NCBI GenBank assembly: GCA_020247545.1 | Contig: JADCIX010000027.1 | Coordinates: 1-64,000 of the forward strand | Origin: Rhodocyclaceae bacterium | GTDB lineage: Bacteria > Pseudomonadota > Gammaproteobacteria > Burkholderiales > Usitatibacteraceae | Reading direction: 5' to 3' | DNA length: 64,000 nt | In this document: piece by piece, positions 52,740 through 60,308 of the stretch | How positions within the stretch are numbered: position 1 is the stretch's first letter | Layout of the letters: every line of letters begins with the position of its first letter | Made by a program: the position numbers and the translations under genes | The notes under the pieces: generated by a model | The model's database searches: none | Seen by the model: the letters and a program-made list of their open reading frames with translations, nothing else | What the model was told of the DNA's origin: nothing

Positions 52740-53972
52740 TTAGCGGTGGTGCTTTTTGATGAAGTCACGAATCTTGGGATAGATCGATTCGCGATACTTG
52801 CGCCCGGAAAAAATGCCGTAGTGACCGACTGCCGGGGCGGTCAAATGTTGCGCACAAGATGCGGCCAAATTGCTGCACAAGGTATGGGCCGCCGCCGTTT
52901 GTCCGCTACCGGAAATGTCATCCAGCTCACCTTCGATGGTGAACAGCGCCGTATTTCGTATCGTCTCCGGACGCACCTTTTCGCCCGCGACCACCAACGT
53001 TCCCTTAGCCAAGCTCTGCTCTTGGAACACGCGCACGATGGTGTCGAGGTAGTACTCGGCAGGCAAGTCCATCACCGCGTTGTACTCGTCATAAAAACGA
53101 CGATGCGCCTCTGCCGACTCACCATCACCGGCAACAAGATGCTTGTAGTACTCTTGGTGCGACTCCAAATGCCGCTCCGGATTCATCGCGACAAACCCGG
53201 TGAGCTGCAAAAATCCGGGATAGACGCGTCGCATTGCGCCTGGATACTTCACCGGCACACGCTGGATCACGTTCTGTTCAAACCACCACAGCGGGCGGCG
53301 GGTGGCAAAGTCGTTCACCGAGGTCGGATTCTTGCGCGCATCGATTGGCCCACCCATCATCGTCATCGAGGTGGGCAGTTTCTCGCCGCGCCCGGCCATC
53401 AGCGCCACAGCCGCTAATACCGGCACCGTCGGCTGGCACACCGAGACGATATGCAGCTTTCCGCTAGATCGCTGCTGCATGAAGCGAATCGAGTTTTCGA
53501 CATACGCGACGTAATCGTCGAAGTGGAAAGGACCTTCGGCGAGCGAAACTTCGCGCGCATCTTTCCAGTCGGTGATTGTCACATCGTGATCGGGCAACAT
53601 GGTACGAACGGTATCGCGCAGCAGTGTTGCAAAATGTCCGGATAGCGGTGCAAACACCAACACTTGGGGCTCGGCTTTGCGCTTGACTGATTTGCCAAAA
53701 TTGCGCAGCTGGCAAAATGGCAGATCTAGGAGAACGCTCTCAGTAACATCTGCGGGTTCGCCATCAACCTGCACCTGCGTAATGCCAAAGGCTGGGCGCT
53801 CGTAACGACCGGTCAGGCGCAGCATCAGGTCAAAACCAGCAGCTGCGCGATTCGATGCGGGAACATAGGAGAGCGGCGACATCGGGCTTTGCAAGGCATC
53901 AACACTAGCCTGCGCCCACCAACGCCACGGCTCCATGATGGAGCGCTGAAATTCGTGCATTTGATACAACAT
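52740..53972 (-). CDS. phaZ: Intracellular poly(3-hydroxybutyrate) depolymerase
   Basis: The start at MLYQMHEFQRSIMEPWRWW (53972) has AGGAG nine bases upstream. The 410-residue alpha/beta hydrolase belongs to the iPhaZ group of Ralstonia. The nucleophile elbow uses cysteine: IVSVCQPTVPVLAAV with Cys179. The acid and base fit GELDDISGSGQT and APAVGHYGIFSGRKYRE near the C-terminus. It mobilises stored PHB. With the granule protein next to it, the organism most likely makes PHB, although the synthase is not in the window. Confidence 0.95.
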   Translation of the reverse strand: MLYQMHEFQRSIMEPWRWWAQASVDALQSPMSPLSYVPASNRAAAGFDLMLRLTGRYERPAFGITQVQVDGEPADVTESVLLDLPFCQLRNFGKSVKRKAEPQVLVFAPLSGHFATLLRDTVRTMLPDHDVTITDWKDAREVSLAEGPFHFDDYVAYVENSIRFMQQRSSGKLHIVSVCQPTVPVLAAVALMAGRGEKLPTSMTMMGGPIDARKNPTSVNDFATRRPLWWFEQNVIQRVPVKYPGAMRRVYPGFLQLTGFVAMNPERHLESHQEYYKHLVAGDGESAEAHRRFYDEYNAVMDLPAEYYLDTIVRVFQEQSLAKGTLVVAGEKVRPETIRNTALFTIEGELDDISGSGQTAAAHTLCSNLAASCAQHLTAPAVGHYGIFSGRKYRESIYPKIRDFIKKHHR

Positions 53973-54196
53973 CAGTTTTTCTCCTGAACACCCACCAGTA
54001 ACGAATCGGACCATTTTGCCCTGCCGACTCAGAATTTCCAGCCAGATAACCACTGGCGTATCGCCGCAATTATGACGTTAGCCAATTCTACTGCGCTGCA
54101 ACATCAAAAACGCAAAGTCTGCAAGTAACCACTTCTACTGCACTTTTGACGTAGTGGCTGTATGCTTCGCCCAACAACGCTATTGTTAAGGTTTTC

Positions 54197-55162
54197 ATGA
54201 TTTCCGTTCCCACAAGAAGTGACTTTTATCCCCCGATTGAGCCCTATCAAACCGCCCGATTGGCACTCGATGACGTGCACACCATGTACTACGAACAATC
54301 GGGAAATCCGCATGGCGTGCCGGTGTTGTTTCTGCACGGCGGTCCGGGAGCCGGGGCATCTGCCGCGCACCGGCAGTTTTTTGATCCGGCGTTCTACCGC
54401 ATTGTCATCTTTGATCAACGTGGCGCTGGCCGCTCAACGCCGTTGGGCGAACTGGTCGACAACACCACGCTACTGCTGATCGACGACATCGAACGGTTAC
54501 GTGAAAAGCTGGGCATCTCTCGCTGGGTAGTATTCGGCGGGTCGTGGGGCTCGACACTCGCGCTAGCGTATGCCGAATCCCATCCCAACCGCGTGATGGC
54601 GCTGGTATTACGCGGGATTTTTTTGTGTCGGCAGTCCGAGATCGATTGGTTTCTCTATGGCCTGAAGAACATCTTCCCAGAGGCGTGGCGCAAATTTGCC
54701 GGCCACCTGCCCGAACACGAGCGCAACAACATCCTCAAAGCCTATTACGCGTTGATTACGGACCCCGATCCCGCCGTGCACATCCCAGCGGCGCGGGCGT
54801 GGAGTATCTACGAAGGATCGTGTTCCAGCCTCATCCCCAACGAGATGATCGTGGCCAATTTTGGCTCGGATCGGGTAGCGCTCGGCTTGGCGAGGATGGA
54901 ATCACACTACTTCATGAACGATATTTTTCTGCCAGAAAACTATCTCCTAAACAACGTCGGTCGCATCCGCCACATCCCCACCACCATTGTCCAGGGGCGC
55001 TACGACGTCGTTTGTCCAATCGTGTCGGCAGATGACTTGGCGCGCGCATTTCCAGAAGCCGAATACCACATCGTCAACGATGCAGGGCACTCCGCGTTCG
55101 AACCGGGCACCCGGGCGAAACTAATTGAAACGATGGAGCGCCTAAAGTCTCGATTTGGTTAG
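54197..55162 (+). CDS. pip: Prolyl aminopeptidase (proline iminopeptidase)
   Basis: A 321-residue alpha/beta hydrolase. VLFLHGGPGAGASAAHRQFFDP is the oxyanion-hole motif (HGGPG), DQRGAGRSTPLGE follows, and the nucleophile Ser116 is in VVFGGSWGSTLALAYAESHP. The acid lies in VQGRYDVVCP and the base in VNDAGHSAFEPG. The overall length and WSIYEGSCSSLIP region match proteobacterial Pip. It releases N-terminal proline from peptides in the cytoplasm. Confidence 0.95.
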   Translation: MISVPTRSDFYPPIEPYQTARLALDDVHTMYYEQSGNPHGVPVLFLHGGPGAGASAAHRQFFDPAFYRIVIFDQRGAGRSTPLGELVDNTTLLLIDDIERLREKLGISRWVVFGGSWGSTLALAYAESHPNRVMALVLRGIFLCRQSEIDWFLYGLKNIFPEAWRKFAGHLPEHERNNILKAYYALITDPDPAVHIPAARAWSIYEGSCSSLIPNEMIVANFGSDRVALGLARMESHYFMNDIFLPENYLLNNVGRIRHIPTTIVQGRYDVVCPIVSADDLARAFPEAEYHIVNDAGHSAFEPGTRAKLIETMERLKSRFG

Positions 55163-55220
55163 CGGATCGACCGAGCGGCTTGTGTGTCCAACAGATCCGT
55201 GACATCGTCAGCGTAATCCG

Positions 55221-55398
55221 TCAATTTCGCTGCGACGCTTGTTTTTGTTTGGCGGTAGCGATCTGTAGCAATTCCGCGTTAAGTTGCGCAACGAGCTGTT
55301 GTTGGGCCTCCCACTTCACACGGTAGTCATCGGCACGGCTGTGCTGGGCTGAGAACAGCAAGGAACAAAATTCCAACGATAATACGAGCTACATTCAT
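55221..55398 (-). pseudogene. Frameshifted small exported protein (candidate)
   Basis: From the ATG at 55398 the frame reads a signal peptide (MNVARIIVGILFLAVLS) but stops after PAQPCR. The +1 frame continues smoothly from the same place as FSAQHSRADDYRVKWEAQQQ and on to a stop at 55221, giving a helical tail ending ATAKQKQASQRN. Joined, the two frames make a normal small periplasmic protein (signal cleavage at HSRA|DD). Either a frameshift has inactivated it or there is a sequencing error. The family is not recognised. Confidence 0.4.
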
Positions 55399-55461
55399 AC
55401 CGCCGTTTTAGCGGGCTCGTGCTGATGAAGTGCGAATGTCTAACCGCCAAGAGAAACAACC

Positions 55462-55926
55462 ATGCCGAAGTTCTTGAAAGCAGTGCGTCTCGATGATTCG
55501 GATGCAGAACTGTACAAAACAAGTGCCGCTTGCGATGAAGACGAATGGGTATGTACGGGCGGCTTCACCGTGTGTAACTTGGCTGAGGGTTATCGCTGCA
55601 ATCCGCGCTGTTACTGCGATGAATCCTTCTTGTCGATCACCAGGCGCGCCCGTGTCACGCTGGCCGAAGTTGTTGATGTCACCGATGCCGATCTTGAAAT
55701 TTTCAAAGATCAACTCGCCCAGCACCTGCTCTTCGACTGGAAAGCACCTGACTACGAGACCGCGCGTGGGGTTGCGGAAGAAGAAGTCGACTACACGGCA
55801 GAGACGGCAGCGACGTTTCCGACCGAGGTTTGGATCAGTGTCAAGCGCTCACCGGGCGATGATGGCGACATCGCCGAGAAGTACGACCAATATGAGCGGC
55901 TGATGATCGGCGCGCACAAACTCTAA
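55462..55926 (+). CDS. DUF6505-like protein
   Basis: A 154-residue cytoplasmic protein with MPKFLKAVRLDDSDAELYKT, DEWVCTGGF and the C-terminal QLAQHLLFDWKAPDYETARGVAEEEVDY. This is the pattern of the DUF6505 family, whose function I do not know. The middle is unusually cysteine-rich (VCNLAEGYRCNPRCYCDESF), which could bind metal. A ribosome site (agagaaacaacc) is weak. Confidence 0.75.
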   Translation: MPKFLKAVRLDDSDAELYKTSAACDEDEWVCTGGFTVCNLAEGYRCNPRCYCDESFLSITRRARVTLAEVVDVTDADLEIFKDQLAQHLLFDWKAPDYETARGVAEEEVDYTAETAATFPTEVWISVKRSPGDDGDIAEKYDQYERLMIGAHKL

Positions 55927-55933
55927 ATCAGAC

Positions 55934-56602
55934 TCAAGCTGAGTCTGGTGCCATGGTAATCGGCGGCGTCACACCCCAACCCTCCGCGTGCTCCGCAACA
56001 CGTGAGAACGTAATCAACATTCCGGCGGTTGCACCCCAGATGTAACGTGGGCCAAACGGGATCGCAAAGTAGCTGCGCATACGCCCCTTGTACATCGCGG
56101 ATTCCTGACGATGATTGTTCGGATCCAGCAGAAATGGCGCGGGTACTTCAAAAACCTCTGCCACTTCTGACGGATCAGGCGCATATTGCAAGGGATCGGG
56201 AGACCAGCCAACCACCGGCGTGATGCGATAACCCGTGCCGGTTGTGTATTGAGGCAATTCACCGATGATTTCAATGCCGCGCCGATCAATGCCCATTTCT
56301 TCTTCGGCTTCACGCAGCGCAGTCGCGGCGGCATCGATGTCTCCTGGCTCGACCCCGCCTCCGGGAAAACTGATTTGTCCGGCATGGTCGGTGAGATGCG
56401 GCGTCCGCTGCGTGAATACCACGGTTGGGACGGGGTGATTAACCACCAGAACCAGCACCGACGCGGCCTTAAGCGGACGGTCACCCGGCACCATCAATAA
56501 CGTCTCACCATCGTCGGCGAATCGATTGTCACCCGATTCGGCAACCGCCGCGCTGCCTGCGAGCCACTGGGTCAATCGCGCTTTCGTGATTGGCGTCTGC
56601 AT
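55934..56602 (-). CDS. Nudix hydrolase, CoA pyrophosphatase type
   Basis: A Nudix protein with ISFPGGGVEPGDIDAAATALREAEEEMGI, matching GX5EX7REUXEEXGU, preceded by the CoA-type LLMVPGDRPLKAASVLVLVV region. It cleaves CoA or related nucleotide pyrophosphates (NudL/YeaB-like). The start is uncertain: MQTPITKARLTQWLAG (56602) is chosen because a TATAAT box lies at about 56654-56659 on this strand, placing upstream ATG codons at or before the likely transcript start; the ATG at 56647 has GGAGG only one base away. The product is about 222 residues. Confidence 0.85.
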   Translation of the reverse strand: MQTPITKARLTQWLAGSAAVAESGDNRFADDGETLLMVPGDRPLKAASVLVLVVNHPVPTVVFTQRTPHLTDHAGQISFPGGGVEPGDIDAAATALREAEEEMGIDRRGIEIIGELPQYTTGTGYRITPVVGWSPDPLQYAPDPSEVAEVFEVPAPFLLDPNNHRQESAMYKGRMRSYFAIPFGPRYIWGATAGMLITFSRVAEHAEGWGVTPPITMAPDSA

Positions 56603-56691
56603 CCGGTCGCCGGACACGGTCTTTCGTGGGGACTGGCTATACTTCATGCCTCCATTATAAAGACCACTCATGGCAACACCATGACAACAAC

Positions 56692-57330
56692 ATGATCGTC
56701 TACGACTACTTCCGCTCGTCCGCCTCCTATCGACTGCGTATCGCGCTCAATTTAAAAGGGCTGCAGCCGGATCGGCGTTATGTACATCTGGCAAAAGGTG
56801 AGCAGCGCTCGGCCGACTACAAGGCACTGAACCCGCAGGGGTTTGTTCCGTTTCTCATCGACGATTATTTTTCACTTTCGCAGTCGTTGGCGATGATTGA
56901 GTACCTCGACGAGAAGTACCCAAATCCGCCATTACTGCCAAACAACATCGAAGAGCGCGCGACAGTGCGCCAGATCGCACAGTTAATCGCCTGCGATATC
57001 CATCCGCTCAACAACACGCGTATTCTCGGCTACTTGAGCAACGAGTTAAAACTCAGCGACGCGGCTAAAACGCAGTGGTACTGCAAGTGGATCCACGAAG
57101 GATTTACCGCTCTGGAAACGATGCTCGCAAATCGGAAGGGCGCGTCACTGTTTTGCGTCGGGGATACACCCACCATTGCGGACATTTGCCTTGTGCCGCA
57201 GGTCACCAACGCAAACCGTTTTGCGTGTTCGCTTGACGCCTTCCCCATCATCATGGACATTTATCACCGCGCCATGGCCCTACCCGCGTTTGACGCCGCG
57301 CAGCCGATCAAGCAGCCCGATGCTCAATGA
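56692..57330 (+). CDS. maiA: Maleylacetoacetate isomerase (zeta-class GST)
   Basis: The start at MIVYDYFRSSASYRLRIALNLKG (56692) fits the family; the SSxSYRxRIAL motif binds glutathione. ALNPQGFVPFLIDD, SLAMIEYLDEKYP, and the C-terminal GDTPTIADICLVPQVTNANRF are conserved. The product has 212 residues. It isomerises maleylacetoacetate in tyrosine or gentisate-type degradation. No partner hydrolase is adjacent. Confidence 0.93.
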   Translation: MIVYDYFRSSASYRLRIALNLKGLQPDRRYVHLAKGEQRSADYKALNPQGFVPFLIDDYFSLSQSLAMIEYLDEKYPNPPLLPNNIEERATVRQIAQLIACDIHPLNNTRILGYLSNELKLSDAAKTQWYCKWIHEGFTALETMLANRKGASLFCVGDTPTIADICLVPQVTNANRFACSLDAFPIIMDIYHRAMALPAFDAAQPIKQPDAQ

Positions 57331-57392
57331 GCGTCGGGACTGCGCCAACACCCGGCAACCTGGCGCGGAGTAGCGAATCAGCCTCTATATTG

Positions 57393-57432
57393 GACGGGCA
57401 TTTCCAGACCCTTTGTGCTGGAAATGCCCGTC
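57393..57432. terminator. Perfect 15-bp hairpin between maiA and the TPR gene
   Basis: GACGGGCATTTCCAG pairs with CTGGAAATGCCCGTC around a 10-base loop. It lies between two convergent genes and resembles the hairpin at 52215-52250. Plus-strand TTTACC follows. It probably stops transcription from both sides. Confidence 0.7.
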
Positions 57433-57463
57433 TTTACCAGACTTTGAATTTTTTACCCGACCA

Positions 57464-57940
57464 CTACTTCTTAGCCGGCTGATACGCTGCAAGGGCTTTT
57501 GCCAGGTCTTCGTATTCCTCACACTTCTTCCCGCAAATTTTTTCCAGCTTCGCGAGATGCTCTTTCGCCTTCTCGGGTTGGTTCACTTTCAGGTACGCCA
57601 CGCCGATGTACTCATGCGCTCCGCGGTGGTTCGGTGAAAGTTTCAGTGCGATGTTGTAGTGCTTGAATGAGTCATCCATTTTGTTGGTCCAGCGATAGGC
57701 GTAACCAAGATAGTTATGTGCGTCGGCGTTGTCCGCGTTGTCCGCCACGACTTTCTTGAACGCCTCTATCGCGTCGTTCCACTTCTTGGCGTCAATGGCT
57801 TTTTTGCCCTTCTCAAAATTTTTATCTTCGGCGTTAATTGCTGGAGTGGTGTCGAAACCAGCTGCGAATGCGTCCGAGACGGGTCCAGCGCTGAGGCAAG
57901 CAACTACCGCAGCCAATCGCAGAATTAATCGTGTTTGCAT
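57464..57940 (-). CDS. Periplasmic TPR protein (158 residues)
   Basis: A signal peptide (1-27, ending SDAFA) is followed by NFEKGKKAIDAKKWNDAIEAFKKVVADNADNADAHNYLGYAYR and KHYNIALKLSPNHRGAHEYIGVAYLKVNQPEKAKEHLAKLEKIC (in parts), i.e. three TPR units. A CGKKCEEY motif near the C-terminus could form a disulfide. It should be a periplasmic scaffold; partner unknown. Confidence 0.88.
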   Translation of the reverse strand: MQTRLILRLAAVVACLSAGPVSDAFAAGFDTTPAINAEDKNFEKGKKAIDAKKWNDAIEAFKKVVADNADNADAHNYLGYAYRWTNKMDDSFKHYNIALKLSPNHRGAHEYIGVAYLKVNQPEKAKEHLAKLEKICGKKCEEYEDLAKALAAYQPAKK

Positions 57941-58074
57941 GTTTGTTCCTCCGTTGTGGTGCTTCGAGAAGTTGTTCTTGAGATGCTACGCCTGAACGCA
58001 TAATGTCGGCAAACTAAGGGGAGCCGCTCCGGTGCGCCCGACACCAAACATCAGTCCAACAACAGAGAGAATTC

Positions 58075-59058
58075 ATGAAAGCGGTACTTTGTAAGTCGTG
58101 GGGACTACCCGACTCGCTGGTCATCGAAGACATCGCGCCTTTGAAGCCAGCGGCGGGCGAGGTGGTGGTTGCCGTGAAGGCGTGTGGGGTGAATTTCCCC
58201 GACACCCTCATTGTGCAGGGAAAGTACCAGTTCAAACCAGACTTCCCCTTCTCCCCAGGGGGCGAAGTCGCCGGAGTAGTCACATCCATAGGAGAGGGTG
58301 TGAACAACGTGCGTGTTGGCGACGCCGTCATCGCATTTATCGGTTGGGGCGGATTCGCCGAGGAAGTTTGCTGTGCCGCAAAACAAGTGATGCCAATTCC
58401 CGCCGGTACGCCGTTCCCGCTGGCAGCGTCGTTTGTCCTGGCCTATGGCACTTCGTACCACGCGTTGAAAGATCGCGCGCAATTACAGCCCGGCGAAACC
58501 ATGCTGGTGTTGGGAGCGGCTGGTGGCGTGGGTTTGGCGGCCTGTGAGATTGGCAAAGCCATGGGAGCGCGTGTCATCGCGGCAGCGTCAAGCGACGACA
58601 AACTCGCCATCTGCAAACAGCACGGCGCAGACGAGGTCATTAACTATGCGACGGAAGATCTGCGGGATCGCATCAACGCCCTCACCAACAAACTCGGTGT
58701 GGATGTCATCTACGATCCGGTCGGCGGCACTTACAGCGAAGCGGCAATCCGCAGCCTCGCTTGGAAAGGACGTCACTTGGTGGTGGGCTTCGCCGCAGGC
58801 GATATTCCAAAAATTGCACTCAACCTCACGCTGCTCAAGGGTGCGTCAATTGTCGGCGTCTTCTGGGGCTCATTTGTGAAGAACGAACCCGCCGCTTTTG
58901 CCAACAACATGCAGGAACTCTTTGCGCTGCTGATGGCGGACAAACTCAAGCCGCTCATCTCAGCCACCTATCCGCTTGAACAAGCCGCCACGGCACTCAA
59001 CGACATGATGCAGCGCAAAGTGGTTGGGAAAATCGTACTGGTCACTTCATCGCCTTGA
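58075..59058 (+). CDS. NADPH:quinone oxidoreductase (zinc-free MDR family)
   Basis: A 327-residue medium-chain dehydrogenase/reductase. MKAVLCKSWGLPDSLVIEDI and NFPDTLIVQGKYQFKPDFPFSPGGEVAGVV are the QOR N-terminus, lacking the zinc ligands of alcohol dehydrogenases. NADPH binds at VLGAAGGVGLAACEIGKAMGARVIAAASSD. The C-terminus is [19 protein letters not shown]. Quinones or enals are likely substrates. Its 3' end overlaps the convergent cyclophilin gene by 17 bp. Confidence 0.93.
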   Translation: MKAVLCKSWGLPDSLVIEDIAPLKPAAGEVVVAVKACGVNFPDTLIVQGKYQFKPDFPFSPGGEVAGVVTSIGEGVNNVRVGDAVIAFIGWGGFAEEVCCAAKQVMPIPAGTPFPLAASFVLAYGTSYHALKDRAQLQPGETMLVLGAAGGVGLAACEIGKAMGARVIAAASSDDKLAICKQHGADEVINYATEDLRDRINALTNKLGVDVIYDPVGGTYSEAAIRSLAWKGRHLVVGFAAGDIPKIALNLTLLKGASIVGVFWGSFVKNEPAAFANNMQELFALLMADKLKPLISATYPLEQAATALNDMMQRKVVGKIVLVTSSP

Positions 59059-60016
59059 CAGGCGGTACGCGAACAGCGATCGGCACGTTGCAAAGCTCTA
59101 CGTGCCCGGCGGGCACCTTGAACCAATCACCGCCGCGATTGCGCAACGCCTCGACGGCGCGCTGGAAAGTCGGCGTATCGGTACGAATCACTTCGAGGTC
59201 GGTACGCTCAGGAGGCGCAACATCGGCCGCCACGCGAATCGACTTAATATGTGTGAACTGGCTCGGTTTATCGTAGAAGCCAAGCGGCCCGGTTCCACGT
59301 GGCAGGGACGACAATAGCGGCATTCCCTGAAGAACCCGGCCGATCAAGGTGACGTTCTTATCTAGATGACGCGGCGCGTGGCCGGTCACGACATACAGCT
59401 CTTCACCCGCAGCGGAATCGATTGCGTTACCCCGCCCGACACCGACCGCGCCGTAACAATGTGCAAGCCACACTTCAGATGCCTTGGGGTCGCGACCAGC
59501 GTGAAAACCGCCGGCGAAACCGACCTGCGGCGCATAGCCATCAATATCAGGAAGCCGGTCAAAGGCGAACGCACCAAATTCGCTCCTGGAAAGTTTGCGC
59601 ACGAACTCTGGCTGCAGGTTGGACTTAGCCGCTTTTTTGGCACGCGGTGGCTGCCCATCTGGCGTACCCCACTGCACAACATAGTTGTCCTGCGCTCGTT
59701 TGATCGGCAGACCGTCGAAGTATTGTTCGCGAATAAGCGCCCGAATATTGGCGACATGGCTGGGCGCAACAGTTGGCGCGACCTCAATCACCACACGCCC
59801 ACCGGCGATCTCAACGTAGATTATGTTTTGTGGGTCGGGTGTACGCCACGCGTCGGCTGGAGCCGCCGCGACAATGTCAGAGTAACTCTGGAAGGGTTTC
59901 GCGGCAGGAGTAGTTGACGCGGCAGCCGAAGGCGTTTGCGCAATTGCGCCGGCGGAAGCTAATGTTGTGGAGAGTAGCGCAGCGAGGACCGCAGACCGCG
60001 TCGAGAAAGTTGTCAT
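59042..60016 (-). CDS. Exported cyclophilin-type peptidyl-prolyl isomerase
   Basis: The start at [27 protein letters not shown] (60016) has AAGGAA directly upstream and gives a clear signal peptide. The 324-residue product has a cyclophilin domain from about residue 60 ([75 protein letters not shown] in parts). Several catalytic positions are altered ([23 protein letters not shown] in place of FHRV), so activity may be weak. A 70-residue C-terminal part is specific to this subgroup. Periplasmic folding role is inferred. Confidence 0.85.
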   Translation of the reverse strand: MTTFSTRSAVLAALLSTTLASAGAIAQTPSAAASTTPAAKPFQSYSDIVAAAPADAWRTPDPQNIIYVEIAGGRVVIEVAPTVAPSHVANIRALIREQYFDGLPIKRAQDNYVVQWGTPDGQPPRAKKAAKSNLQPEFVRKLSRSEFGAFAFDRLPDIDGYAPQVGFAGGFHAGRDPKASEVWLAHCYGAVGVGRGNAIDSAAGEELYVVTGHAPRHLDKNVTLIGRVLQGMPLLSSLPRGTGPLGFYDKPSQFTHIKSIRVAADVAPPERTDLEVIRTDTPTFQRAVEALRNRGGDWFKVPAGHVELCNVPIAVRVPPVKAMK

Positions 60017-60308
60017 ATTTCCTTCATCTTTTAAAAAAGTGTTTTGCTTCAACGATGTACCTCGCGGTATTACGAGTCAGTGTTGGGTATAAACGAACCA
60101 GCCTCATTTCTGCCCGCACCAGACGTGGCCACGAGCGTTGTATTTGCGCTGCAAGATTGACACATTCTGTGCGAAAAACAGACACATTGTTCCAGTCGCC
60201 CACTAGAATCTCTGTAGTCACAATAAACAACTATACGTAGTAACCCTTCCCGGATTTTTCAGCAACACCCCTCTCCAAACAAACGCCCCATTTCATCTAG
60301 GAGCCAAC
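60017..60308. other. Divergent region before the TonB receptor
   Basis: About 290 bp between the cyclophilin gene (minus) and the receptor gene (plus). It contains two GACACATT direct repeats at 60159-60166 and 60181-60188, 22 bp apart. I cannot place a full promoter, and no Fur-like site is evident. Confidence 0.4.

Noticed and set aside
52746-53417. Plus-strand frame of 223 residues
   Set aside because: Antisense to the PHB depolymerase gene; no motif.
60158-60186. TTGACA at 60158 considered as a -35 box of the TonB receptor promoter
   Set aside because: No -10-like hexamer lies 16-18 bp downstream; only the GACACATT direct repeat is found there.
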